Source: Treponema sp.
Lineage (GTDB): Bacteria > Spirochaetota > Spirochaetia > Treponematales > Breznakiellaceae
Length of the DNA: 7,971 bases
Direction of reading: 5' to 3'
Assembly: GCA_031254175.1 (NCBI GenBank)
Contig: JAIRUY010000022.1
Coordinates: 1 to 7,971 of the forward strand
Part shown: one piece after another, positions 1 through 5,248 of the stretch
How positions within the stretch are numbered: position 1 is the first letter of the stretch
Layout: every line of letters starts with the position of its first letter
Notes under the pieces: generated by a model
Database searches by the model: none
The model's input: only the letters and a program-made list of their open reading frames with translations
Told to the model about the DNA's origin: nothing
Translations under genes and position numbers: made by a program

Positions 1-1
1 C

Positions 2-649
2 ATGTATGCGGAACGTCAGGCTGCTATGGAAAGGGCAAAAAACTTTTATCTAAGAGGGTTTGATTTGCTTTATCACGGTTTGGAATTAAAATATTCCGGT
101 TTTTCAAATTCTTATCAAAGCGGCAGGCAGAAACAGATTCTCTCCAGAATGAAAAAGAGCGATGTACCGGCTCTTTACTGGTCGGCAGCAGCAGGGCTTT
201 CGGCGTATTCGCTTAATCCTTTTGATATGGAACTTGGTGTGCGTATTCCGGAATTTTACGCGCTCGTTGAACGAGCCTATGAACTGGACCCGAATTTTAA
301 CGACGGCGCTCTGGATGAATTTTTTATGCTTTATCATGCGTCTGTTCCTCAAAGTTTCGGCGGCGATGCGTCAAAAGTTGATTTTTACTTCGAAAGGGCT
401 TTGCAAAAATCCAAAGGCCTTTCCGCAGGGACTTATGTGTCTTATGCCCAAGCGGTCTCGATCCCCGCACAGGATTATGATAGATTTAAGGAATTGCTGG
501 AAACTGCGCTGGCTGTGGACATAGACAAGAATCCCCAGAATCGTCTTGTAAATATTCTTGCCCAGCAAAAAGCGCGCTACCTTCTGGATTCATCTGTATT
601 GTTCTTTATTTATTTTGATGACGGCTATGATTGGGATGATGACTGGTAA
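2..649 (+). CDS. tatT: TRAP transporter T-component TatT, TPR protein (5'-truncated by window edge)
   Basis: This is the C-terminal part of a TatT-type protein, the periplasmic TPR lipoprotein of TPAT transporters. In the T. pallidum system TatT forms a complex with the solute-binding protein TatP and is thought to help handle ligand in the periplasm. The visible 215 residues are almost all helical. Repeat-like helix pairs can be seen around residues 55-95 (ALYWSAAAGLSAY, then YALVERAYELDPNF), 100-135 (GALDEFFMLYHA, then VDFYFERALQKSKG) and 145-195. The Y/F-xx-AL-x-LDP spacing is typical of TPRs. The protein ends in an acidic, aromatic tail (DDGYDWDDDW). Only one base precedes the first ATG. 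Family members are nearer 300 residues and carry a signal peptide, so this ATG is probably internal and the N-terminus lies upstream. The family call rests on the motif pattern and on the tatP and tatQM genes directly downstream. Confidence 0.82.
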   Translation: MYAERQAAMERAKNFYLRGFDLLYHGLELKYSGFSNSYQSGRQKQILSRMKKSDVPALYWSAAAGLSAYSLNPFDMELGVRIPEFYALVERAYELDPNFNDGALDEFFMLYHASVPQSFGGDASKVDFYFERALQKSKGLSAGTYVSYAQAVSIPAQDYDRFKELLETALAVDIDKNPQNRLVNILAQQKARYLLDSSVLFFIYFDDGYDWDDDW

Positions 650-660
650 TTAAGGAGTAT

Positions 661-690
661 ATAGTAAAACAACTTAAATTGTTTCACTAT
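661..690. promoter_or_regulatory. Imperfect 30-bp palindrome, putative operator, upstream of tatP
   Basis: The two 15-base arms are ATAGTAAAACAACTT and AAATTGTTTCACTAT, which pair at 13 of 15 positions. The right arm is identical to that of copy 2. Both changes lie in the left arm (666 and 673). The palindrome ends 7 bases before the TATAAT box and so covers the place where a -35 element would sit. This is a usual position for a repressor operator. The regulator is not identifiable from this window. Confidence 0.55.
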
Positions 691-697
691 TTCCGAT

Positions 698-703
698 TAT
701 AAT
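698..703 (+). promoter_or_regulatory. Putative -10 element of the tatP promoter
   Basis: The hexamer is a consensus TATAAT. No good -35 hexamer lies at 17 bases. The candidates at 17-18 bases (TAAATT or TTAAAT, inside the palindrome) are weak, so the promoter may need an activator or may simply tolerate a poor -35. The predicted transcript start is around 709-712, just inside the left arm of the hairpin. The same box occupies the same place in the second copy of the cassette. Confidence 0.6.
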
Positions 704-704
704 T

Positions 705-744
705 CTTCCTGTAACAAAGACACCAAGTCAGATGTTACAGAAAG
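705..744 (+). promoter_or_regulatory. Leader hairpin before tatP
   Basis: The arms 705-716 (CTTCCTGTAACA) and 733-744 (TGTTACAGAAAG) pair at 11 of 12 positions, with one C-A mismatch (708/741). The 16-base loop contains a small inner GAC/GTC stem (719-721 with 727-729). The same stem occurs in copy 2 with a different loop. It lies at or just after the likely transcript start and 7 bases before AAAGGTG (752-758), the tatP ribosome binding site. It could be a 5' mRNA stabiliser, an attenuating structure, or a second inverted-repeat protein site in the DNA. Confidence 0.6.
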
Positions 745-763
745 TAAAATTAAAGGTGTATAT

Positions 764-1789
764 ATGAATTTTGTAAACAAAGGAAAATTTTGCCTCTTTG
801 CATTTGTCTTGTTATTTTTTATGATCAATCCGCTTTTTGCCCAAAGAAGGATGCCTCCCATCAGACTTGCTTCGTTTGTTCCGGAAAATACCGCATGGGG
901 CGCCGCGATTAACCGCATGGCAGCCGAATGGTCAAGGGCAACCAATGGGGAAATAGAGGTAATTGTTTACCATAACGCCACCGCGGGCGATGAAGCGGAA
1001 GTGCTGCGGAAACTCAGGCTTAATGATATACAGGCGGCAGTTTTATCCAGCGTAGGAATAAGCTCTGTAACGCCGGAAGTGATGGCTATCAGTTATCCGT
1101 TTTTGATAAGAACCGAAGATGAACTGCAGGAAGTAATGAGGCGGATAAAGCCGGATTTGGACGCAAGAATTCAAAGAAACGGTTTTGTTACTCTTGCCTG
1201 GGCACATGCCGGCTGGGTTAAGTTTTTTTCCAAATCGCCAATCTATGTCCCGAATGATTTACGGCGTCTGAAACTTTCTACAAGTACGGAAGAAGAGATG
1301 GTTCAGGCTTTCAGAATCATGGGTTTTCAGCTTGTGTCAGGGAACGTGAGCCAGACTTTGCCTGATCTTAACTCAGGCAGGATAGATGCTGCGTACCTAA
1401 GTCCGATTTTAGCGGCCGGAGGGCAGATTTTCGGCGTTGCCAGAAACATGACAAATCTTAATATCGCTCCTTTTATGGGCGGTATTTTAATGAATGAAAC
1501 CGCATGGCGCAGAATCCCTGACAGATATAAACCTCAGCTTTTGGAAATATGCAAACGGATGGAAAAAGAAATAGAAGCATCGATTTTAAACATGGAAGCT
1601 GAAACTATTGCCACAATGAGAAGATACGGTCTTAATAGTATTGATCTTACCCCGCAGCAGAGACAGGAATGGTTTGATGATGTCGAAAGATACGAAAACA
1701 GACTGGTTGGCGCAAGCAATCCGGTTTTCCACAGAGAGTATTACAACAGAATTAAAAATATTTTGGCAGAATATCGAAGAGGGCGTTAA
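764..1789 (+). CDS. tatP: TRAP transporter solute-binding protein, DctP family (TatP type)
   Basis: This is the periplasmic solute-binding subunit of a TRAP transporter, which captures ligand and delivers it to the membrane permease for sodium-coupled uptake. The 341 residues start with a signal peptide: K6 and K8, a hydrophobic core at 9-25, and probable cleavage after A26 (LFA-QRR). No lipobox cysteine is seen, so it looks soluble rather than lipid-anchored. The mature domain begins with the DctP-like strand IRLASFVPENTAWG, followed by the AVLSSVG, YPFLIRTEDEL and GWVKFFSKSPIYVPNDLRRLK segments. The position where classical DctP proteins carry the carboxylate-binding arginine (the LKxR segment) reads L169-K-L-S172 here, so the usual carboxylate clamp seems absent. 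The start is fixed by AAAGGTG five bases upstream. It has its own promoter cassette, although tatT lies just upstream. The substrate is unknown. TPAT proteins have been proposed to bind hydrophobic ligands. Confidence 0.88.
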   Translation: MNFVNKGKFCLFAFVLLFFMINPLFAQRRMPPIRLASFVPENTAWGAAINRMAAEWSRATNGEIEVIVYHNATAGDEAEVLRKLRLNDIQAAVLSSVGISSVTPEVMAISYPFLIRTEDELQEVMRRIKPDLDARIQRNGFVTLAWAHAGWVKFFSKSPIYVPNDLRRLKLSTSTEEEMVQAFRIMGFQLVSGNVSQTLPDLNSGRIDAAYLSPILAAGGQIFGVARNMTNLNIAPFMGGILMNETAWRRIPDRYKPQLLEICKRMEKEIEASILNMEAETIATMRRYGLNSIDLTPQQRQEWFDDVERYENRLVGASNPVFHREYYNRIKNILAEYRRGR

Positions 1790-1795
1790 TAAAAA

Positions 1796-3682
1796 GTGGA
1801 AGCTCAAAAGGCAAATAAGAATTTATTTATAACTGTTCTGTACGGAATTGAAGAAATCTTTTGTATAGTCACATTGGCGTTAATGGCATTGCTTCCTGTA
1901 GCGGAAGTAGCAGCTCATTTTTTATTCAGAACAGGAATACCAGCTTCTTCAAGCTTCATTACGCAGATGCTTTTGTTTTCCGGGCTTCTTGCCGGGATGA
2001 TCTGTACCAGAAACGAAGCTCACCTTTCAATTTCTGTTAACCAATATATTCCGGAAGGAAATATTAAAAACAGTCTAAAGGCATTCTGTTATCTTGTTTC
2101 CGCGTTTGTTGCCGTAATACTTGCATGGAGTTCAGTTTCATTTATAAAAATAGGTCTTGAAGTTAAAACAATCGGTTTTATCTCAAGCCGTTTGCTGGCG
2201 TTAATTCTTCCTGCTGCCTATGGAATAATCGCAATTCGTTTTGCGCGCAGAACAGGTCTTACAGGCTGGAAAATAATTCTTCCTGTGCTTGCCCTTTTGC
2301 TTGGAACAATCGCTTCATTCCCGGTAATCGCGAAAATTATCTGGGGTTTTGATATGCCGGATGTTGTCTGGGATATTTGCGATGATTTTTATTATTATGT
2401 CTGGTTAGCCAGAGTACCTCTTATAATCTTTCTTGTTATTGCTGCATTTGCAGGAACTCCGCTTTTTGTTGTTATTGGCGGCCTGTCCCTTCTCCTTTTG
2501 CATACTTCAGGCGGGGAAATGGATTCTGTCGCGGCGGATATTTACTCTGCGCTTACAAATTCAAATATTATAGCGATACCGTTATTTGCTCTGGTAGGTT
2601 TCTTCCTTTCCGAGAGCAGGGCGGGGCAGCGGCTTGTTAATGTTTTCCGCGCGTTTTTCGGCTGGCTTCCCGGCGGCATTATCATTGTAAGTGTTGTTAT
2701 CTGCGCTTTTTTTACTTCTTTTACAGGCGCGTCCGGCGTTACAATACTGGCATTGGGCGGCATTCTGTATGCTATATTAAGCGGCCACTTGAAATACCCT
2801 GAAAAATTTTCAATTGGTTTATTGACATCTTCCGGCAGTATCGGGCTTTTGTTTCCTCCCAGTCTTCCCCTGATTTTGGTTGGTACTGCTACCATGACAA
2901 ACATTCGTCATCTTTTTATTGGAGGTATAATACCCGGTATTATACTGGTTTTGGCTGTCATAATTTTTAGTATTATATTGTCAAGGAAAATAAAAATTCC
3001 GGTAGAAAAATTTGACGGACACAAAGCGCTTTCTGCCTTAAAGGAATCAGCGCTGGAAATTCTTCTGCCTTTATTTCTGCTTATCGGTTATTTTTCAGGC
3101 ATTTTTAACATTACCGTAATTGGAGCCGCGGCCGTAATTTATATTTTTATTGTAGAAGTTTTTATTCATCGTGATATCAAATTAGCGGAACTCAGAAATG
3201 TTTTTATGAAGGCCATTCCAATAATAGGAGGGGTGCTTTCAATTTTGGCTGTAGCAAAAGCTTTCTCGTATTATGTTGTATTTACCCAGGCGCCTGCCAA
3301 TATGGCGGTATGGCTGCAGAGCGCGCTGTCATCAAAATTGCTGTTCCTGCTGCTATTGAATGTTTTCCTCATTTTTATCGGTTTCTTTATGGATATTTTT
3401 TCCGCCATTCTTATTGTGCTTCCTCTTGTTTTCCCGATAAGTCAGGCTTATGGAATTGATCCGGTTCATATGGGGATTATTTTTGTCATCAATCTTGAAA
3501 TGGGGTATATAACTCCGCCTGTCGGCCTTAATCTTTTCCTTGCTTCTTACAGGTTTAAAAAATCAATAATCGATATTTGCCGCGATGTTTTCCCGTTCCT
3601 GATTGTCCGTGTGGCAGTTGTGTTTTTGATAACATATATACCCGTTCTCAGCACTTGGCTGGTCGGAGTATTCGGCAAATAA
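1796..3682 (+). CDS. TRAP transporter fused permease, DctQ-DctM (TatQ-M)
   Basis: This is the inner-membrane part of the transporter, with the small DctQ and large DctM subunits fused in one 628-residue chain. Residues about 10-155 form the four-helix DctQ-like domain. A further hydrophobic linker region at about 158-215 joins it to the DctM domain. DctM is recognised by IPLFALVGFFLSESRAG (261-277), TSFTGASGVTILALGG (307-322), GSIGLLFPPSLPLILVG (347-363) and GFFMDIFSAILIVLP (529-543), followed by EMGYITPPVGLNLFLASYR (568-586). The reading frame begins with GTG six bases after the tatP stop. Homologous DctQ domains start only a few residues before the first helix, which supports this start. 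The nearest purine-rich site (GAGGG) lies inside the end of tatP at a long spacing, so translation may be coupled to tatP. The gene is co-transcribed with tatP. Confidence 0.9.
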   Translation: MEAQKANKNLFITVLYGIEEIFCIVTLALMALLPVAEVAAHFLFRTGIPASSSFITQMLLFSGLLAGMICTRNEAHLSISVNQYIPEGNIKNSLKAFCYLVSAFVAVILAWSSVSFIKIGLEVKTIGFISSRLLALILPAAYGIIAIRFARRTGLTGWKIILPVLALLLGTIASFPVIAKIIWGFDMPDVVWDICDDFYYYVWLARVPLIIFLVIAAFAGTPLFVVIGGLSLLLLHTSGGEMDSVAADIYSALTNSNIIAIPLFALVGFFLSESRAGQRLVNVFRAFFGWLPGGIIIVSVVICAFFTSFTGASGVTILALGGILYAILSGHLKYPEKFSIGLLTSSGSIGLLFPPSLPLILVGTATMTNIRHLFIGGIIPGIILVLAVIIFSIILSRKIKIPVEKFDGHKALSALKESALEILLPLFLLIGYFSGIFNITVIGAAAVIYIFIVEVFIHRDIKLAELRNVFMKAIPIIGGVLSILAVAKAFSYYVVFTQAPANMAVWLQSALSSKLLFLLLLNVFLIFIGFFMDIFSAILIVLPLVFPISQAYGIDPVHMGIIFVINLEMGYITPPVGLNLFLASYRFKKSIIDICRDVFPFLIVRVAVVFLITYIPVLSTWLVGVFGK

Positions 3683-3710
3683 CAAGAAAAGATTTATATT
3701 ATAGTTGTTC

Positions 3711-3728
3711 GGAAACCATCGGGTTTCC
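3711..3728. terminator. Short hairpin between convergent genes, possible weak terminator
   Basis: GGAAACC and GGTTTCC pair perfectly across a 4-base ATCG loop. The hairpin lies 28 bases after the permease stop and 12 bases after the stop of the minus-strand gene at 3741, which is the expected place for a shared terminator. Neither side has a proper U tract (TCTCAAG on the plus side, GAACAAC on the minus side). Intrinsic termination is therefore doubtful, and the hairpin may only protect the 3' ends. Confidence 0.35.
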
Positions 3729-3740
3729 TCTCAAGTCTAT

Positions 3741-4328
3741 TTACTTTTTCCGCCCTGTTTTTCCGGTCGCGGGAAGCCAAACAAGCCCGCCTATTTTCCA
3801 TTTATTAAAACTGGCGCAGTGCGCTGTTTCATTTTTACAAGAGGTCCAGTACATATTGGCAATGGCGGCAGCGCGGAAAGAAAAAACCTCAAGCGGCGGA
3901 AGTTTTTCTTTTCTGTTTTCGGAAAGAAGAGCGCCGATCACAGGCGGCGAAGACAAACAATAAATTTTTTTTGATGTGTTTTCATTTATGCCGTTGTCAG
4001 CGAACATTCCGGCGGTAATTTTTATGTTAAGGCACGGGCCAAAAATATAATATTTGTTTGTTTTGTCAGGAAACGCGGTTACGGCAATTTTTTCGGCGGA
4101 TATTTTGTCTTTTCCTGTCGCCTTCCTTAAAAATCCGGCAAAAAGTTTTAATTCATCTTTATTGAAGGGGTGAGAAAGGGCAGCCAACGGGGCAACCCAG
4201 GGGAAACTATAAGCGCCGGCGAATCCTGCCTTGAAAAGATCGCATGAGTAATTACGCATTACAAGACGAGTATCGCGGTGAGGTACAAGGACAAGGAAGA
4301 CTTGACTGTCTGTTTTTTGAGTTTTCAT
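3741..4328 (-). CDS. Hypothetical protein, 195 residues, family not recognised
   Basis: I do not recognise this family. The protein has no signal peptide or membrane segment and is probably cytoplasmic. The N-terminal part has a beta-strand-like VFLVLVPHRDTR, then a segment rich in aromatics and small residues (FAGAYSFPWVAPLAALSHPF). A lysine-rich helical stretch and IAVTAFP follow, then YYIFGPCLNIKI. The C-terminal third has FSFRAAAIANMYW and a tryptophan-rich end (NKWKIGGLVWLPATGKTGRKK). The start is supported by AAGGT seven bases upstream (4340-4336 on the minus strand) and by a minus-strand TATAAT box at 4368-4363. The gene is real by its length, its codon pattern and its own control region. 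It converges on the permease gene and diverges from the nucleotidyltransferase-like gene. A very distant 2H-phosphoesterase resemblance was considered and not accepted. Confidence 0.72.
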   Translation of the reverse strand: MKTQKTDSQVFLVLVPHRDTRLVMRNYSCDLFKAGFAGAYSFPWVAPLAALSHPFNKDELKLFAGFLRKATGKDKISAEKIAVTAFPDKTNKYYIFGPCLNIKITAGMFADNGINENTSKKIYCLSSPPVIGALLSENRKEKLPPLEVFSFRAAAIANMYWTSCKNETAHCASFNKWKIGGLVWLPATGKTGRKK

Positions 4329-4362
4329 TTTTTGTACCTTATGTTACTATATCATAAGAGGA

Positions 4363-4368
4363 ATTATA
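4363..4368 (-). promoter_or_regulatory. Putative -10 element for the divergent minus-strand gene
   Basis: Read on the minus strand this is TATAAT, overlapping the outer end of the palindrome at 4366-4395. It would give a start near 4356 and a leader of about 28 bases containing AAGGT (4340-4336) before the ATG at 4328. The -35 region would fall inside the palindrome, with no strong hexamer. A protein bound to the palindrome would therefore affect both directions. Another weaker candidate (TATAGT, nearer the gene) exists. Confidence 0.42.
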
Positions 4369-4395
4369 GTGAAACAATTTAAATTGTTTCACTAT
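4366..4395. promoter_or_regulatory. Perfect 30-bp palindrome, putative shared operator
   Basis: The left arm is ATAGTGAAACAATTT and the right arm is its exact reverse complement, with no spacer. It sits between divergent -10 boxes (4363-4368 on the minus strand, 4403-4408 on the plus strand). A dimeric regulator binding here would be placed to control the 195-residue gene and the NTase-like/lipoprotein operon together. It is not followed by a U tract, so it is not read as a terminator. Confidence 0.65.
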
Positions 4396-4402
4396 TTCCG
4401 AC

Positions 4403-4408
4403 TATAAT
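4403..4408 (+). promoter_or_regulatory. Putative -10 element of the NTase-like/lipoprotein operon
   Basis: The TATAAT lies 7 bases after the palindrome, the same arrangement as at 698-703. The likely transcript start is near 4414-4417, inside the left arm of the leader hairpin. As in copy 1, the -35 region is inside the palindrome and is weak. Confidence 0.6.
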
Positions 4409-4409
4409 T

Positions 4410-4447
4410 CTTTCTGTAACAACGAATATGTTCGATGTTGCAGAAAG
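4410..4447 (+). promoter_or_regulatory. Leader hairpin before the NTase-like gene
   Basis: The arms 4410-4421 (CTTTCTGTAACA) and 4436-4447 (TGTTGCAGAAAG) pair at all 12 positions, one being a T-G wobble (4417/4440). The 14-base loop holds its own CGAA/TTCG stem (4423-4426 with 4431-4434) closed by TATG. Compared with copy 1 the loop sequence is different but still able to pair internally. The ribosome binding site AAAGGTG follows at 4455-4461, seven bases before the ATG. Confidence 0.62.
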
Positions 4448-4468
4448 TAAAATTAAAGGTGTATTATC

Positions 4469-5248
4469 ATGAAACATAAGACCAAACTTCTGGTAGACAG
4501 ATTTACGGAAATACTTACCGCATGGGAAGGTGTTGAATGTATAACATTAAATGAAGCTGCCCATTCAGACCCTCTGGATCCGTATTTTGCTCTTATTCTT
4601 GATGTTTTTTATTCATCTCCAATTCCAAAAGCGCAAAAACGGTGTTCTTTATACGGCGAGGATGTCGCGGTATTTGAAACTTCCAGCCAGAATGAAAAAG
4701 ATCGTTTTTTAATCGGAGATACTCCTGTGCGGCTTGAGTATAAAAAGACCGGGAAAATTGACGACCTTGTTCACATTGCGTGTGACAAACATGAATCTTT
4801 GTGGTTTATCAAAGATGCGGGAACTTACGGTTTTTACAGGCTCGCAAATTGTGATATTATCTTTTCACGATCCAACTGGATACACGATGTGAGAAAGCGG
4901 CTGAAAAGCATCGATGAACGGTTCTGGAAGGAAATGCGTGATACTGTTCAGTCAAAGATGGAGCATTTTATATCAGACTTGGGAGCTGCCTGTTTTCAGG
5001 GCGATAAATTTCATTATCTTATTGCGTCCGCCGGTTTTATAAAAATGGCATGCCTTACATTATTTTGCATAAATAAACATTTTGAGCCTTCTCACCGCGC
5101 GTATTTTAAACAGGTGTGTGAACTGCCTGTATTACCCGGTTCATTCCTTGCCGAATTTCAGACTTTTCTTGATAACAGAAACACAACCGATATGGAATCA
5201 AATTTTTATCTTGCAAAACTAATCGGCCAGAAAATTACCGCGTTATGA
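4469..5248 (+). CDS. Nucleotidyltransferase-like protein (DUF4037-like) with degenerate active site
   Basis: This 259-residue cytoplasmic protein has the two-part plan of minimal nucleotidyltransferases of the DUF4037/aminoglycoside-NTase type. The N-terminal part has GVECITLNEAAHSDPLDPYFALILDVFY (21-48), which lines up with the usual strand, GS loop and DxD strand. The C-terminal helical half (about 150-259) has the familiar gD-x-FHYLIA-x-xGFIKMACLTLFCINKHFEPSHRAYFK, then LPVLPGSF pattern. The canonical GSxxRG loop is replaced by NEAAHSDP. Of the catalytic DxD pair only D45 clearly remains, since the first position aligns with I43. It may therefore be catalytically dead, or may use other residues (D34, D37). 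No substrate can be named. The start is set by AAAGGTG. The stop overlaps the next start as ATGA, so the pair is translationally coupled. The fold assignment is inference from motif pattern. Confidence 0.6.
   Translation: MKHKTKLLVDRFTEILTAWEGVECITLNEAAHSDPLDPYFALILDVFYSSPIPKAQKRCSLYGEDVAVFETSSQNEKDRFLIGDTPVRLEYKKTGKIDDLVHIACDKHESLWFIKDAGTYGFYRLANCDIIFSRSNWIHDVRKRLKSIDERFWKEMRDTVQSKMEHFISDLGAACFQGDKFHYLIASAGFIKMACLTLFCINKHFEPSHRAYFKQVCELPVLPGSFLAEFQTFLDNRNTTDMESNFYLAKLIGQKITAL

Larger units (their letters stand above)
661..763 (+). repeat. Promoter/leader cassette, copy 1 (upstream of tatP)
   Basis: The whole tatT-tatP intergenic region from 11 bases after the tatT stop up to the tatP ATG matches 4366-4468. 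In a hand alignment, 661-716 and 4366-4421 differ at four positions without gaps. The block after the hairpin loop (733 onward) differs at one position until the last few bases before the ATG. Only the hairpin loop diverges freely, with a 2-base length difference. Each copy contains, in order, a 30-bp palindrome, a TATAAT box, a hairpin, and AAAGGTG as ribosome binding site. Two copies before unrelated genes suggest a transferable or duplicated expression cassette rather than chance. Confidence 0.85.
4366..4468 (+). repeat. Promoter/leader cassette, copy 2 (upstream of the NTase-like gene)
   Basis: This is the second copy of the cassette found at 661-763, with the same order of parts ending at the start codon. 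The two copies precede proteins of unrelated function. The similarity also extends weakly to the left of the palindrome: TAAGAGGAATTATAGT here against TAAGGAGTATATAGT in copy 1. This places a purine-rich, Shine-Dalgarno-like patch just outside both palindromes. The copy ends exactly at the ATG, with no shared coding sequence, so what was duplicated is a control region. Confidence 0.85.

Noticed and set aside
764..1789. TatP as a lipoprotein
   Set aside because: The signal peptide ends LFAQRR with no cysteine at the cleavage site. C10 lies in the middle of the hydrophobic core.
2542..2904. 120-residue minus-strand open frame
   Set aside because: It lies wholly inside the DctM domain of the permease, has no family-like features, and is a shadow of the conserved coding frame.
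3577..3974. Two overlapping plus-strand open frames after the permease
   Set aside because: One starts inside the permease gene, and both run antisense to the 195-residue gene. Their low-complexity basic composition and lack of ribosome binding sites argue against them.
3741..4328. 2H phosphoesterase / 2'-5' RNA ligase resemblance of the 195-residue protein
   Set aside because: The overall strand pattern near the N-terminus is faintly similar, but the two required HxT/S motifs are absent.
4366..4395. Reading the long palindrome as an intrinsic terminator of upstream genes
   Set aside because: No U tract follows, a TATAAT box lies seven bases downstream, and in this copy there is no plus-strand gene ending just upstream.
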